Shown here: positions 42,053 to 54,300 of the stretch, piece by piece | Numbering within the stretch: position 1 is the first letter of the stretch | Layout of the letters: the number at the start of each line of letters is the position of its first letter | Source: Rhizoclosmatium globosum | Lineage: Eukaryota > Chytridiomycota > Chytridiomycetes > Chytridiales > Chytriomycetaceae | Direction: 5' to 3' | Length of the DNA stretch: 64,000 nucleotides | Assembly: GCA_002104985.1 (NCBI GenBank) | Contig: MCGO01000001.1 | Span: 62,001 to 126,000 of the forward strand | Notes under the pieces: generated by a model | Database searches by the model: none | What the model was told of the DNA's origin: nothing | The model's input: only the letters and a program-made list of their open reading frames with translations | Translations under genes and position numbers: made by a program

Positions 42053-43453
42053 TCAATTCTCCTGATTCTTGACATACAACCCAACAGCCGCCGCCGCCGC
42101 CAAAACAGTCGCAACAATCCCCCACCCAACAACCCCACCACTCCCACTCTCCCTCTGATTCACCAACAAATGCTCAGGAGTCTTGTACACATACGGCTGC
42201 CTCATCTCCTTCCAATACTTATCCAAAAACAATCCATTCGATTTAACCATTCTCGCCGCCCACTTCCCAAACGTCCCAATCGGGGTCTGCAAGACCCCCC
42301 CGAACCGCCCAATCGTCGCAACAAAGAACCCACCAGGCACAGCCTTCTTGTACACAGCCGTCGCGGGTTTCCCGCAACCGCATCCGTGATATTCGCAACG
42401 ATTACCGGCGCCTGGTTCGAAAACGCGAGGTACGCGAGTTTCAAGTCGTCGAGGGTTGATACATCGCCGAGAGCGTACATGTGTGGGTGGGCCTTGAACT
42501 GGCCCGTGGGTTTCACGGAGACGAAGCCGTGTGTGTCGAGGGAGTCTGGAAGGGGTTTTGTGAGGAAGGATGTGTTTGGATGGGCGGATCCTGTGCATAG
42601 GAATTGGATGTCGCTTTGGATTGTTTCGTTGGTTGTTGTGGTGATTTTGTGGTGGCCGAGGTGGTATGGTTTTCCGTCTGGGAGGAGGGTTTTGGCGCCT
42701 GGGAGGGGTGTTGCGCGGGTGTTGAGGAGGACTTGGACTCCGAGGGCGGAGAGTTGGGAGTTGATTTCTTTTGTGGTGGATGCGGTTGGGTAGAGCTTGT
42801 CCATGAGGACTGAGGCAGAGTGGATAATGGTGACCTTCTTGGATGGGAAGTCAGTTGCGATTTCACCAGCAAGCTCAACACCGACGACTGTACGTAAGGT
42901 ATTAGCATCGAAATTAATTGTAGACTAAGGAATTTCGCCTTTACCTCCTCCACCAACAATTACGACCGATTCAGCTTTTTCAACAGCTTTCTGCACCTTT
43001 TCCATCTCCTTGACATACTCATCCTTAGAAACAAAAGAAGTTCCTCCAGGAGCCGACTGCGAAAGTCCAGTCGCAATGACGATATAATCAAAAGCAATGG
43101 TTTGCCCGTTTGACAGCTTGACCTCCTTGTCAGTAACCGATTCCGCACGAGCTTGAATCACTTTAGAGTTATTATTGTGTTGGAAGAGATTGGAGTATGG
43201 AATCCAAGTGTGTTGGGCGTAGTTTGGTTCAACTGCGGCACGAAGACCTGCGATTTGGAAGTAAAGCCTTCTCGTTCTTCGATCAAAATGATGTTTGCCT
43301 GATACAAGAATTTAAAAGGGATTGGCGTGGAATGGGCTGGCTAAATGGATTTTCGGGTATGTACTAACCTTCGTCTTGAGGTCTTGTCAAGTCCTTCAGC
43401 GACAGAGTTTCCAGCGAACGATCCCCAACGATAACAATAGTAGGGACTGACAT
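42053..43453 (-). CDS. AIF/FSP1-like FAD oxidoreductase, copy 2 (four apparent 1-bp deletions)
   Basis: Tandem relative of 40530-41901. NAD(P)H:quinone-type oxidoreductases of this group reduce ubiquinone or similar acceptors at membranes. The middle is open and conserved (KLSNGQTIAFDYIVIATGLS; MDKLYPTASTTKEINSQLSA; HMYALGDVSTLDDLKLAYLA) and the C-terminus is hydrophobic (IVATVLAAAAAVGLYV). Single bases are missing relative to copy 1 near 43424, 43380, 43264 and 42369, each in a 2-4 base homopolymer. Between these points the protein is conserved, which suggests assembly errors rather than decay. One intron interrupts the second dinucleotide-binding motif. Confidence 0.68.
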
Positions 43454-43641
43454 CGATGCTTTTTTAAGATGATTTTGTTTTGGTGCTTTGTGTAAAGCCG
43501 TTGATATCTGGGTCGATTGGAAATCGGGTATTTGTAATCATGAAATCATTTCATATAATTACCAACACTTAAAATTTGAAACTCATCAGCAACAAGAGTA
43601 CTTTGATATGTAATACATTAAAGTTTCCATCGAAAATGTTG

Positions 43642-44756
43642 TTATAGTATTCTACCACAATAAAACCAAAGAACAGTCACACCTTTCTTCCTCCAAGAAA
43701 CTTTTCCCTCATCATCTCTAACACTCCATCCAACCTCCTTCACGTGCACCTCTAAACTACGTACAGTCTCCAACCCTTTCTCCCCTTCCTCCCCTTCCCA
43801 CTCAAACACCACCTTCCACAGACCAGTCTTCTTCAACGCATCCACCAACTCCTTCAACGCCTCCACCGAACACCTCGGTTTCTGCACAAACAAACAAGTA
43901 ATATTCTGACACTCCATCAAAACAGAACACGGAAACAGTGTGGGGTTAAAGAAACAGAGGATACGGAGGGACGGCATGTACTTTAAAATAGACGCGTGAG
44001 GTGGTTGAGTATCACCAAGAAAGATGTATGCTTCTGCAGAGAGTGTTTTGAGTGTTGATGTGAACGTGGAGTCTGTGAATGGATTGTTTTGTGGGCTGGT
44101 TGAGAAAGGTGTGGAAGGGGGAGGGAGAGGAGACGGATTCTGAGGGAGAGAGAGGAGAGGTGTGTTAAGATGGCGGTTATGTCTTGAGAGGGAGTGTAGA
44201 GAATGTTAGGTTCACACCAATTGTTTTGGGCAAGAAGGGTGTGATTGATGTAAGGTATTCTAGGGATGTGGGTGAAATAAGGCCAGATCCATCGTATTTC
44301 GAGAGGAGGCGCGATAAATTGTGGAGGTGGATGGCTGCATGGAGAGGAATCTGGAGAGTTGGGTCAAATGAAAAGTGGGGCCACATGTCAGATACTTTGC
44401 GGAGTTTGAATACTTGGGCTGTAGTATATAATGTGTGCGAAATGTGTTTGTAGAATGGGATGGCATGGCAGAGAGTAAACAAAGAGGTAGAGTCGACATA
44501 ACACGCGATTTTGTCCAATATTTCGTTTGGAAGAGATTCGAGAGAAGAGTTTGGAATATGTAGTTGATTTTTAAGTAATTGATGAGTGGAGATTGTATTT
44601 GAGTTGTTTGACAGGTGGAAGGCCGAGTAGAGCGCGATACTGGTTCACTTCAGAGAGAGCATACTGAAGCTGTGATTCCAGTTGATCGATATGGCCGTCC
44701 TTGAGTGTGCACTTTTCGCAGCCACTTTCTCCCTCTGAGCTACGAAAGTTAATCAT
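43642..44756 (-). pseudogene. F-box-like family member with several frame breaks (subfamily B)
   Basis: Three separate frames together cover one F-box-like protein. The first (44571-44756) gives CEKCTLKDGHIDQLESQLQY, the Cys-containing start and coiled coil. The second (44177-44518 and upstream codons) gives LESLPNEILDKIACYVDSTS, CHAIPFYKHIS, MWPHFSF and RLLSKYDGSG. The third (43642-43977) gives the C-terminal leucine-rich part. Breaks occur around 44560-44585 and 44150-44180 and possibly once more near 44100. Whether it is dead or mis-assembled cannot be decided from sequence. Confidence 0.65.
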
Positions 44757-44836
44757 TTAATTGTTTGTTTCCATTTCTCTTCTTTTTCACGCCAACCACC
44801 ACCACCACCCACCAACCACCTTCTCAGTTCGCACCA

Positions 44837-45229
44837 ATGCTCGGCCTCCTCCGCCACCGCCTCTCTCTTCGAACCCCGACCCGTCCTCTTTCGTCCTCGA
44901 CCGTTGTCCGTGGCGGCGACCACCACGGCGCGCACTTTGGCGGCGAACCCGCGGGCTACTTCCTCGGCGACCCGGCCTCGGCCTCAAAGGCAAAGACAAA
45001 GTACTTTTGGGAACCTGTTTTTGTCTGGGGCTACTTTGGCGGAACGGCCGTCTTCCTGACCGCCTATGCTTTCTCGCCTAACAAATCGTAACGTTTCTTT
45101 CTCGAAAACACTTGTCACTCACCCCTTTCTCGCTATAGCCCATCCCAGGCCGCGAAGATCGAGGCGCACAGAAGACTCGAAAAGTCGGGCGAATCCTTCG
45201 GTTGGCCTCTCCCTCCTGATTGTGAGTAG
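44837..45229 (+). CDS. complex I subunit NDUFB11/ESSS
   Basis: Accessory subunit of mitochondrial NADH:ubiquinone oxidoreductase. Basic, Arg-rich N-terminal presequence (MLGLLRHRLSLRTPTRPLSS), then the ESSS pattern GGEPAGYFLGDPAS ... YFWEPVFVWGYFGGTAVFLT (single membrane span) and a C-terminal helix QAAKIEAHRRLEKSGESFGW. One intron (about 45089-45138). Length about 115 residues, normal for fungi. Start at 44837 is chosen because it gives a good presequence; an upstream in-frame ATG at 44765 would add a hydrophobic Thr/Pro-rich stretch. The final codons TGTGAGTAG also look like a splice donor, so a further exon is possible. Confidence 0.75.
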
Positions 45230-45780
45230 GCACCAAGTCAGCCTTCAGCCATCCCTCGTCAACTGGTATCGGAATTGAAAGTGTTAGACAGATGGATTCA
45301 GTCCTTGAAAGTGATCATATCGATGGAGGGGAGGAAGAGATGTCGAATTGTTGATAATCACTTATGACTGAAGGACGGCATGTAGTGGGGACACATTGAA
45401 AATAGCGAGCGCATGAACCGTTTAATGGTTCAGCTGAATGTATCATGCGTCGAACGTCTCTTTCCAACTCAATCACGATCTCGTCACTAACTTCACTTTT
45501 ACAAACAGCCCAGGCCAAGTAAACTATACCTGTGAATTACATTTCCTAAAATTAGGACTCAAAATACCAACCAATAAAACCCTCGCTACCGATATAATTC
45601 TCATGTCCAATAGTTTCCTTTCATATTACCCAAATCTACTTTACTTTGGCTCTGAAATGTTCCAACTTGTTTCCACAGTCAAAGAATCTGTCGGACTCTA
45701 TTGTTCCTCGTTCGAGAGTATACGATCATCAAATTTTTAAACCCTTCCCAACGATACGAAACCCGCGTTGATATTAAAGT
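45230..45780. other. spacer containing a duplicated segment shared with 49030-49130
   Basis: No intact gene. Bases about 45460-45560 resemble 49035-49125: both have CACTAACTTC followed by TTTTACAAACAGCCCAGG. This looks like the branch point and 3' end of an intron followed by exon sequence, so both may be relics of one spliced gene, possibly the YecM-like one that follows. Confidence 0.5.
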
Positions 45781-46353
45781 ATGGCAATTTCTGTGGAAGA
45801 GTGTGCATTTGCAGTAGGAACGGCCGCGGCAACTAAATTTGGATATTATTCGCAGACATGGAAAACGCTGAAGACGGCAAGGGAGACGAACGTTAAGAAC
45901 GAAACGTCATTGTCTTCCAGACTTTCCACCATAATATCCAAATCCAACGTGTGGTTGCCTCGACTTCGGCTTTGGTCCGCTGGAACACGCATTGTTCGTG
46001 TCATTGATTGCCCTCGCCGAAAGAAGGGAGCGTGTACAGTACTGGCTGGGAACATGCTGAGTTTGCATTGAGGGGATTCATAGGCCGATCGTGCGCTTCC
46101 TGCTCAACCCAGACTGAACGTGAACACAACGCCCTCGCTTGTCTCGAAGAGTTTGCAAACCATCCTCTCAACAAGGGCGTGCAGTTTAGTAGAAAGAGTT
46201 TCAAGAAGGGTGGATTTAACATTGACTTACGTTGGGAATCCAATCGGTCAAGATCCAGCTTGGTCGGTAAAGTTCCATTGGTTACCACTGGAAGAAGTAA
46301 TTGCAATCGAGAAGGAAATGGAATCAGTGTAAACGAGGCAGCATATTTATAAA
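45781..46353 (+). pseudogene. YecM-like (VOC superfamily) gene relic
   Basis: Three reading frames together resemble the YecM metalloprotein family: SPKEGSVYSTGWEHAEFALR (the PxP...GWEHxE pattern), LACLEEFANHPLNKGVQFS, and VKFHWLPLEEVIAIEKEMES, comparable to the family's IKFHPWSIEEI ending. Frame changes are needed near 46003-46010 and near 46225. The upstream part (TAAATKFG...) is repeated in another degenerate copy at about 49196. Family assignment rests on recalled pattern similarity only. Confidence 0.45.
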
Positions 46354-46410
46354 TATTTGTCAACTTGTTGAATATGAATCAAACAAAATGCAGAAAAAGC
46401 TAAACCCAAA

Positions 46411-48243
46411 TCAAGCACCCATGGCAATTTCAGCGCCCTTTGGAAGTCGCTCCTTCGTCACAAACATACAGGTAACAAGCATACACGCTCCAAATCCGAT
46501 CGGAAGGTAGAAGAGTGTTCGGAGAGTTTCCAAGTATCCATGAATCAAAGCTTGTTGAAGTGGACTATCGTGTGGAACCAAAGCTGGGTTGTGGATAGAA
46601 GAAGAGTCTTTGAAGATAATGTCCGGAGAGGCTCCATCGATCAAAGTCAAAGTTGCGTTATATTGTACGAGAGCGCTTGCGATATTACCAGCCAAGTTGT
46701 TGTTGAACAAAGAAGAACAGATGGCGATTCCAATAACTGCCCCAATGGTTTGGAAAAAGTTTGTGGTAGAGGTGACAATAGAGAGCATCTCAGCAGGAAC
46801 GGATACTTGTCCAGCAATTAAATTGGTTTGAATACCACAACCGACTCCAACACCTGCAGATTTGACATGTCAGTTATACTTTAAAAATGGTATCTAAAAG
46901 AAAACATACCAGCAATAAGCAAGTAAACAATTTGCTTCCAAGTGGCTGCATTTTCATCCATGGTGGTCATCAAACCGGATCCAATCATCAAAATGATAGC
47001 AGAGGCCGGCAAGAAGAAGTAAAACAATCCCGTGGTAGTTGCGACGACTCCAGTGGTGATTGAGAAAATGACAAGACCCATGATCAGTGGAATTGTGTGA
47101 ACTCCAGCGTCAGTGGCAGTGGAACCCAAAACAATTTGGAACCACAATGGGGAGTAGAAGACGAGGATGAAGAACGCACAACCCAAGAAAAAGGTTGTAG
47201 CAAAGACAGCCAGAGCTTTACGGTTCTTGAAAAGCTCAAAGGACAAGACTGGGTTGGTGGCTACCCATCCTTCAACGTAAAGGAATGCAATGAGGAGAAT
47301 AGATCCGACAACTAGAGCAAGATGTTAGACATGCTCATCCTGAACTGTTTAAAGCTTACCAAACAATGAGATGACAAGAGGAGAGTTCCAAGCATACTGC
47401 GAGCCTCCTCCCTGAATGGGAATCAAGAGACAAATAACTGAAGCAACGAGCAACACTGTTCCCAACACATCCACCTTCTTGAACGACTCCATCAAGCTTC
47501 CACTTCCAATCTTTCTCAACTTCAAGAATGCAACAATGACACCGACGGTAAACGCACCAATTGGCAAGTTGATGTAGAAGACCCAACGCCATGTAACATG
47601 ATCAACAAAGACACCGCCAAGAAGAGGTCCAGCAACAGAAGCAAGTCCATAACAAGCCCCAATAACACCAAGATACTTTCCACGATCTCTCACACTCGTC
47701 AAATCCGAAATAATAATAATCGCCAACGAAAAGATTCCACTTCCACCCACACCTGCAATCGCCCGTGCAGCAATCAACATATTCATGGACGTTGCAACAC
47801 CACACAAAAGCGATCCGAGCTCAAAGATCCCGATCGCGAGAAGGAAAATGGATTTACGACCGAAAATGTCGGCGAGTTGGCCGTAGACGGGGATGAAGGC
47901 TGTTGCCGTCAGGAAGTATCCAGTAGCGATCCAGTTGATTTGGTCCAAGGACTGGAATTCATTGGCGATGGCTTGGAGGGCGACGGCGACGATTGTCTGT
48001 GATGTGTTAGTAATCTTGAAACAAGGGGCGGGGTGGTATGGCTAAGGTTACCTGGTCTAAAGCAGCAAGGAACACAGCGAGGGCAAGTCCGATAAAGACG
48101 AGGACGAATTCAAGTGTTGTAAGCAATGGGGCAGGGTTTGCATCGACAATGACAAGGTCGTCTGGCTTGGGGAGGGCTTGAGTTGTGGATGTATCTGCAA
48201 CCAGAAACTCTGAGCTCGAGGTTTGTTGAAGAGATGCAGTCAT
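46411..48243 (-). CDS. MFS drug:H+ antiporter, DHA2 (14-TM) family
   Basis: Proton-coupled plasma- or vacuolar-membrane exporter by family. A polar N-terminal tail of about 40 residues precedes the first span ([20 protein letters not shown]), followed after an intron by [19 protein letters not shown]. Motif A is [13 protein letters not shown], motif C-like [20 protein letters not shown], and [14 protein letters not shown] is typical of DHA2. Around 14 hydrophobic segments are visible. Four introns (about 47998-48051, 47315-47358, 46854-46909 and one near 47936) keep one frame. The C-terminus is short ([14 protein letters not shown]). Substrate cannot be predicted. A 3' fragment of a close relative lies directly upstream. 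Confidence 0.88.
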
Positions 48244-48511
48244 GATTTGAAATTTGGTATTGGAGTTGGTAGATTGGTCGGAGGAAACTGAAGAGGGTTT
48301 TTATTGTTTTTCAGAAGCGTTGACAAATAAAAATCGCTTGGGTCGATATCAAACAATTTCAACCCCAAAAATAGAGATTTGCCAATTACAGATGACGAAT
48401 TCGTGTCCACGAATTTGATATCCACACACAGTCATTACAAATATGAAATTTCCATGATTGTAATCCAAAACACACCTATCCTGTGGGCCATCAGAAGCAT
48501 ATTCAAGCCCA

Positions 48512-48950
48512 TTACGCCTCAACGACAGACTTCTTTGTTTTATTGACTGGTAACCTTGCCATAGTAACAAACATGCACGAAATAAGCATCAAAATGCCCA
48601 GACAAACAGGTAACATAAAATTAGCCTTCAATGTTTCCAAGTACCCACGAATCAACGCTTGTTGGATTGTACTGCCATCTGGAATGATGGCAGCGTAATG
48701 AAGTGCGGAAGGATCTTGAAAAAGGTTTGAGACTGGGATTCCTTTAGAGTCAAATTTCTGTTGACTTCCACAAGTGCAGCAATGATGTTGTCTCCAAGCC
48801 TGTTGATCACAAAGGCGGAACAAACAGCCAGTCCAATTACTCCACCAATCAATTGGAAAAAAAGTTGACGAAACTGGTCATTACTGACAGCATTTCAACG
48901 GGAACCGTGACTTGTCCAGCACAAAATGATGGAAGGGCCAATATGGTGGG
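48512..48950 (-). pseudogene. 3' fragment of a second DHA2 MFS gene
   Basis: Corresponds to the last fifth of the neighbouring transporter: GGVIGLAVCSAFVINRLGDN, then in another frame DGSTIQQALIRGYLETLKAN and LGILMLISCMFVTMARLPV. It has at least one frame break and no 5' part; homology stops near 48950, where unrelated sequence begins. A truncated duplicate. Confidence 0.8.
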
Positions 48951-49009
48951 ATGGCGAGATTATGGAAAATAGAACGTAAGACCTGTTGAATCTTCAGGCT
49001 GGATGCGTG

Positions 49010-49400
49010 ATTCAGTTTTACGTTTCTTGCCATTCTTTCTCAACTCAATCCGACCTTGACACTAACTTCTATTTTACAAACAGCCCAGGTCTACTTACCT
49101 TGAATTACGATTTCCTAAATTGGACTCATACAACCAAAAACCCCCAGACCAATTTAGGTATAATCGTTTGCCACTAACCAGATCGATTTACCTGTAGGAA
49201 CGGCCGCGGCAGCAACTAAATTTGGAGTAGATCATATTCCCCACATCACTAGCGTCAGACGAAAACGCTGGAAAAGTACGGCAATTTTGGGAGTGTGCAT
49301 TTGTGAACCCCGCAACTAAATTGATAGATATCGCAGACATGGAAACGCTGAACGCAAGGAGAAATTACGAACGCATTGTCTTCCATTCCCATCAACTCAA
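49010..49400 (+). pseudogene. second degenerate copy of the 45.4-46.0 kb segment
   Basis: Contains shortened, rearranged matches to 45460-45950: the TTTTACAAACAGCCCAGG block, the AACGGCCGCGGCA...ACTAAATTTGGA block (49199; partner 45819) and CGCAGACATGGAAA...CGCTGAA (49330; partner 45853). Internal deletions have removed much of the sequence. A short stretch reads TAAATKFGVDHIPHI, compatible with the start of a YecM/VOC domain. Confidence 0.6.
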
Positions 49401-49451
49401 CTCCCCCGCACGACAACACCTTCCCCATCCATTCCATACAATAACGAAAAG

Positions 49452-49523
49452 GGGCCCAACCGGGAATTGAACCCGGGACCACTTCTACCCTAAAGAAGTA
49501 TCATACTACTAGACCATTGGGCT
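49452..49523 (-). tRNA. tRNA-Pro (AGG), second copy
   Basis: Identical over 72 nt to 10483-10554, on the opposite strand, including the A1-C72 mismatch and the following T-run terminator. Flanking sequences differ, so only the gene and its immediate 3' end are conserved. Confidence 0.95.
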
Positions 49524-49764
49524 CACGTTCATCCTAACATAAACTTTAATATATACTGTTCTGATTTAGTAACAAGCATATCAATCAGTATTATAACCGT
49601 AAATTCGAAAGTATACGTCAGAATTCCTACTCCTTTTTGGAGTGTAACACGAGTGGCAACATTACAACTCGATTATTCTCAGAATAATTGTTCAAATTTT
49701 CCTACCCCTTTTACCATTTATTTGAGATTGGAAAGACTAAAAAAAAGACGAAGGAGACGCGTAA

Positions 49765-50921
49765 ATGTTGAGACAAAACGACCCGCCCATCAACTGTCTT
49801 TGCTCTGTCCAAGTCGCAAATCTGAACCACCAAGTTTCTGAGCTAGAGCGCCAACTAGCCAATGCACTCGCAGACATAAACATTCTTCGATGCTTGTTGA
49901 AAGCTCCACCAGTTCATCGAGTTGAAGACGCACTTTTACCTGAATCCTCAACCCGCGCGAAATGCGCCATGCTTCCTTCCTATACCACCTCAAAACCAAG
50001 CCTCGAGTCGTTACCAGGAGAAATCCTCGACAAAATCGCATCATACATTGACCGTCGCTCAGTGAAGAAGTTGGCCCACGCAGTCCCTTACTACAAATAC
50101 ATATCAACAGCAATGTTCGCACTCGTAGGATACCCCTCCGTAAACTCATCCTGGCCACACTTCCAACTACCAGAGTTTCGCGTATCCGTACAAGATTACG
50201 ACATATCCCCTTCCGACCAGATATTCAAAGTATATACGTATTGTCGCGTTTTACAACGGAACCAAGGTGTCGTACTACTGAATGTATATCCCGGACTTGA
50301 TTTGACGTATTTGGCGCCGTTCTTCACGTCCAGTATGGAGTTGATCTTTTACTTCCCGAAAGATAGATATGATTTGATGGGGAAATGCGTACCTCTTGGA
50401 ACCGTATTGGACGCTTTGAAGGTGTTGAAGAAGTGCAATGTTCAAAGATTGAATTATTTGTCGTTTTCGGCAAAGGATCGAAATGCAACGTTGATCACAA
50501 ACAAACAGATGATTGGTCCGTCTTTGAAAATATTCCTATAGGTTGCATTCACTTTCGTGTTGGTTCAGTCGATGAAGAAGTTTTGGATCGACTCAACGTT
50601 GTGCTTGGGTTACGAGAAATCCTGTTCCAGCGCTCATACTCAGTTTTGAGCTGTACCTTTTTGAGGGACTGTCGATTTTTGGAGTCTGTTCAGTTTATTG
50701 ATCCTCGTCTTGACTTTTCTAGTGTTAAACGACTTAAGAATGCGTTGAGGAGTTCGACTACCTCATTGAGATACGTTGAATTTGAGCGCATTCGTACTAA
50801 GGGCGGACTTCGTGGGTTTATTTTAGAATGTGGTATAGAGTTAGAGTTAGAGAGTGTTGGTTGGCAATCTCAAATTATTGCTGAGGATGGGTCATCAGTA
50901 CGATGGGAGAAGAATTATTAA
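49765..50921 (+). CDS. F-box-like protein with coiled coil (subfamily A), one frame break
   Basis: Layout as in 10747-11880: Cys near the N-terminus, coiled coil VSELERQLANALADINILRC, PPVHRVEDALLPES, F-box-like LESLPGEILDKIASYIDRRS and LAHAVPYYKYIS, marker SWPHFQLPEF, and YCRVLQRN. The first frame stops at 50541. The C-terminal part (DDWSVFENIPIGCIHFRVGS onward) continues in another frame to 50921. One base lost in the AAACAAACA tract near 50497-50509 accounts for this. Conservation on both sides makes an assembly indel plausible. A tRNA-Pro lies 240 bp upstream on the other strand. Confidence 0.7.
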
Positions 50922-51321
50922 TAGGTAGAATAAACTCATTACTGACCAATTGAAATCACTGGAAGTCATAATGTAGTGTTCAAAGAGTACTGGCAGTTTC
51001 AGGTGTTGCAATATATGCTCAACAAAGTTGCTCGGACAAATAAATAAATAATCAGTTTCATTCAAACACACTCCACCGTAGCCTATAACTATACGAATAT
51101 CAAGAGAAACTTAAAAAGAACAAAAGCATCACGTTCCCGCCATCTAAATATCCAAAAAAGGCGACGCGCTAATATCTAAAGACTCCCACTCTCTTCTCCA
51201 CGACTACTCGCCCTCGTCTTCATAGTTGGTAGCTTGCTCAACGCCACTCCCCCAGTCGTCCCATTCATCGCGTTCCCAACATTTGAACCCCCAACCCCTC
51301 GAATTTTTCCCATCGTCCTCG
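50922..51321. other. convergent intergenic region, possible kinesin tail extension
   Basis: Between the 3' ends of the F-box-like gene and kinesin-5. Bases 51204-51320 on the minus strand keep an acidic, coding-looking frame ([14 protein letters not shown] ... ERDEWDDWGSGVE). It would extend the kinesin C-terminus if one base were missing in the AAAA run near the annotated stop. The rest is AT-rich with nothing recognised. Confidence 0.4.
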
Positions 51322-54300
51322 TCACTTTTCAACAGTGGGTGCAATAACAGGCGTTGGGCCTTCATTTTCAGCTTCGACGCCATCGGCCGAATCGTCAACT
51401 GATGAAGACGCATCGACGAAAACATCGTCGCTTCCTAAATCCATTTGCAGTTTCTTGTGTACAGGACTAGTGGTAGCAGAGACTGGCTCGTACGCAACAG
51501 ATGGAGGCTGTCCGATTTTACGGAATTCCGCCAACAGATCCGTGTGAGGACGTGTTTTAATCCAGTCAGTGGGAACCCTATTTATGGGTTAACTGTCAAT
51601 ACAAGTAAACTCTTTCATTTAACACTCAACTGTAACTTTCTTTTCCGAGGAGTCTTTCCAGTTGGTTCGTCGAGCGTCAGACGGCTGCATTGTACTTCCG
51701 ATCGTGTTTGTGAGATAGTCTGAGAGGTTTCAGATGCGTATGATTGTTGGGAAGCAATGTGGGAGTCGGCCTGTTTACAATAACGGTAAGAGCTCGTCAA
51801 ATTAAAAGGGCGGAAATCTTACCAGGCTTTTTAGTTCAACAACACTCGTTTCAACGAAATCGCCAAATGTCATTACTTTTCGGTCTAACACTGCAACATC
51901 ATCATTGACAGTCTCCAGCATTTTCTTCAAATGGTCTTGCTGATGTGCCTGCACCTCATCGACTTTCTCACACAGAACAGAATAGGTGGGTTCGGCATTA
52001 ATCCTGCTTTCTTGAACCAAGCCAACAATTCTACTCCCGCCGGCTTGATGTTCGGTACCGCATTTAAGCATCACGTTTTCGGCAACAGACATATTCGACT
52101 CCAATTCGAGCAATCCACTCTCGATACGTTCTGAGACAAGACAAGAACTTTTCTCCAAGGCTTCACACTCTTGCTTTGAAGCGCTGAGATCCATCACACA
52201 GCGCTCTTGAGCGAGAGTCATTGCGTTTTCCTGCTGTTGAATGCAGTTCGCTTGGTTTTCAACAGCTATAGCACCAATAGCAGATGAACGAGCGTTCGTT
52301 TCCACGCTGAAGTTTTGAACCAAAGACGAGATAGATGCCAATAAAGTAGCCTGGGCATCAGTCTGTGCAGCTTGCTGAGCAGCAATAGTCTCTTGAAGTG
52401 TGACGTTTTGGGATTTCAAGAGAGCAATCTGCGAATAACATTTAACAAAGTTTTGATGGATTCACAAAGAAGACTACCTCATCTTGAAGGGCCTTGAGAG
52501 AAGCATCATGCATTTCTTGATACCGCTGTGCCTGAGATTTCAGTGTCGCATCAACTGAAGAAACCAAGTTGGAAACCCCAAATCTAACTTCGGAACACCA
52601 CTGACGCATCTGCATAACCGCTCGTTAGAAATAACTGCGACAAGTTTATAATTATGTTATACTTACAGTGCTTGCAAGTTGTTGAACAGCTTCCGTCGTC
52701 TCATTCCAGTTGCCAGCCCATCCCTCTTCATTAAATTTTTGCTGCTCTGCAATCCTAGTGCAAAGCTGGAGAACGTATCCCAACATATCAGACAACCCAT
52801 TCTTTGCAACCTCATTCGCATCTCCGCAACCCTCTTCCAAAGCCGCTGCTTCTTTTGAAACCAAGTCCAAAAGCGTTTTGATGTCATCTCGAATCTGTTT
52901 GCAACTCTGTCAAACAAACATTAGAATCCTAGTTGAACGACACAATTAGCAAACCTGTTCTCCAGTTTCTTTCACCATCCAAAGCCTTCACCAAGTTTTC
53001 CAAACACCTGCGATGAACCTTCACTAAATGATCCCATTGCGGTCTCCAGATTCGCAAGCTGTCTCATCACGTTGTTTTGAAGATCGTTAAAGAGCCGCAT
53101 GTTAGAAATCTCAACCGCCGATTTACGTTCTAAACAATAAAATGAGATGGGCTACTCCTTGACGATATACTGTACCAATTTTCGCGTGTAGCCATAGTTA
53201 TCACTGACGGCTCGTTCCGTGAACGAAACCAGTCCCGTATGAAGTGAATGAAGCGAAGATTCAGTCGTGGAATGGGCACTGTCATGTACAATTAGCGTTT
53301 CCCTTCAAACATTATTGTTCGCTTACTCTGTCAAAACTCGTTGCTCCACCAAATCTTTCTGCAAGTCCCCAACGCGACCAAGAGCTTCAGTCAAATGCTG
53401 CGTCTGTACATGTAGCTCCTCTCGAGTCCCACGGAGTTGAGTTCGCGTCTGCTCAAGAAGCGAGAGTTGTTCGGCATAGTCGGCTTCCATTTTGGTGATG
53501 GCATCCTCCTTCGCAAGTACAGTGCGCTCAATTTCGTCAATGCGGTCTTTGCGTGATTGAGTCGTTTCCACTAGATCTTTATACGTCTACAGAACCAGAA
53601 TAATGTCATTAAGTTATCTTCAATTCAGTAGGCACTACCTCTGCCGCCAGGTAGACTCCATTCTTGTCGCGAGTAGCTTGTAAATCCATCTTGAGTCGCT
53701 CAATCTGTGTCTCATACTCGCGAATCAAAGCCTTCTTTGTCATACGTTGGTTGACTTCCGGCTTGTTGCGGATGTTCTTGGCACGATGAGCGTAGTCCAA
53801 GGTGGAGAGGGATTCTTCGAGGTTACATTTTGCTGGCGAAACAGCTGCCACGATACAGGTTTTCGTTTTTCCACCTGTTGAGTATTATGATGAGTTTTCA
53901 TTGCACGAATAAAATCCAAGAACAAACCGAGAGAATCTTGCAACAATCGCGTCAGTTTACTCTCTCTATACGGAATATGCAATCCCTTCTCAACTAATGC
54001 GTTGATTACTCTTCCTAACGTCAAGAGACTCTGGTTAATCATTCCAGCTTCTTTTGCACGCCCCTTCTCAGCCCCGGAGCGTCCAACGTTTTCACTTCCA
54101 GCCAAGTCAACGAGATTAAGTTTTCCGACTTTGAGAAGATCTTCTCCATCGGATGTTGTTTCTTTGATGTGTACAGTGATTGTAAAGATACAGTGCGAAC
54201 GACTGCATAACAAGGATTAAACTCCGACTTAAAACCAAGCCGGACGTGAACAAACCTGGATGCTTCGTTCATCTTCGTCGCTGCTGTTTGTCTCTTGTTC

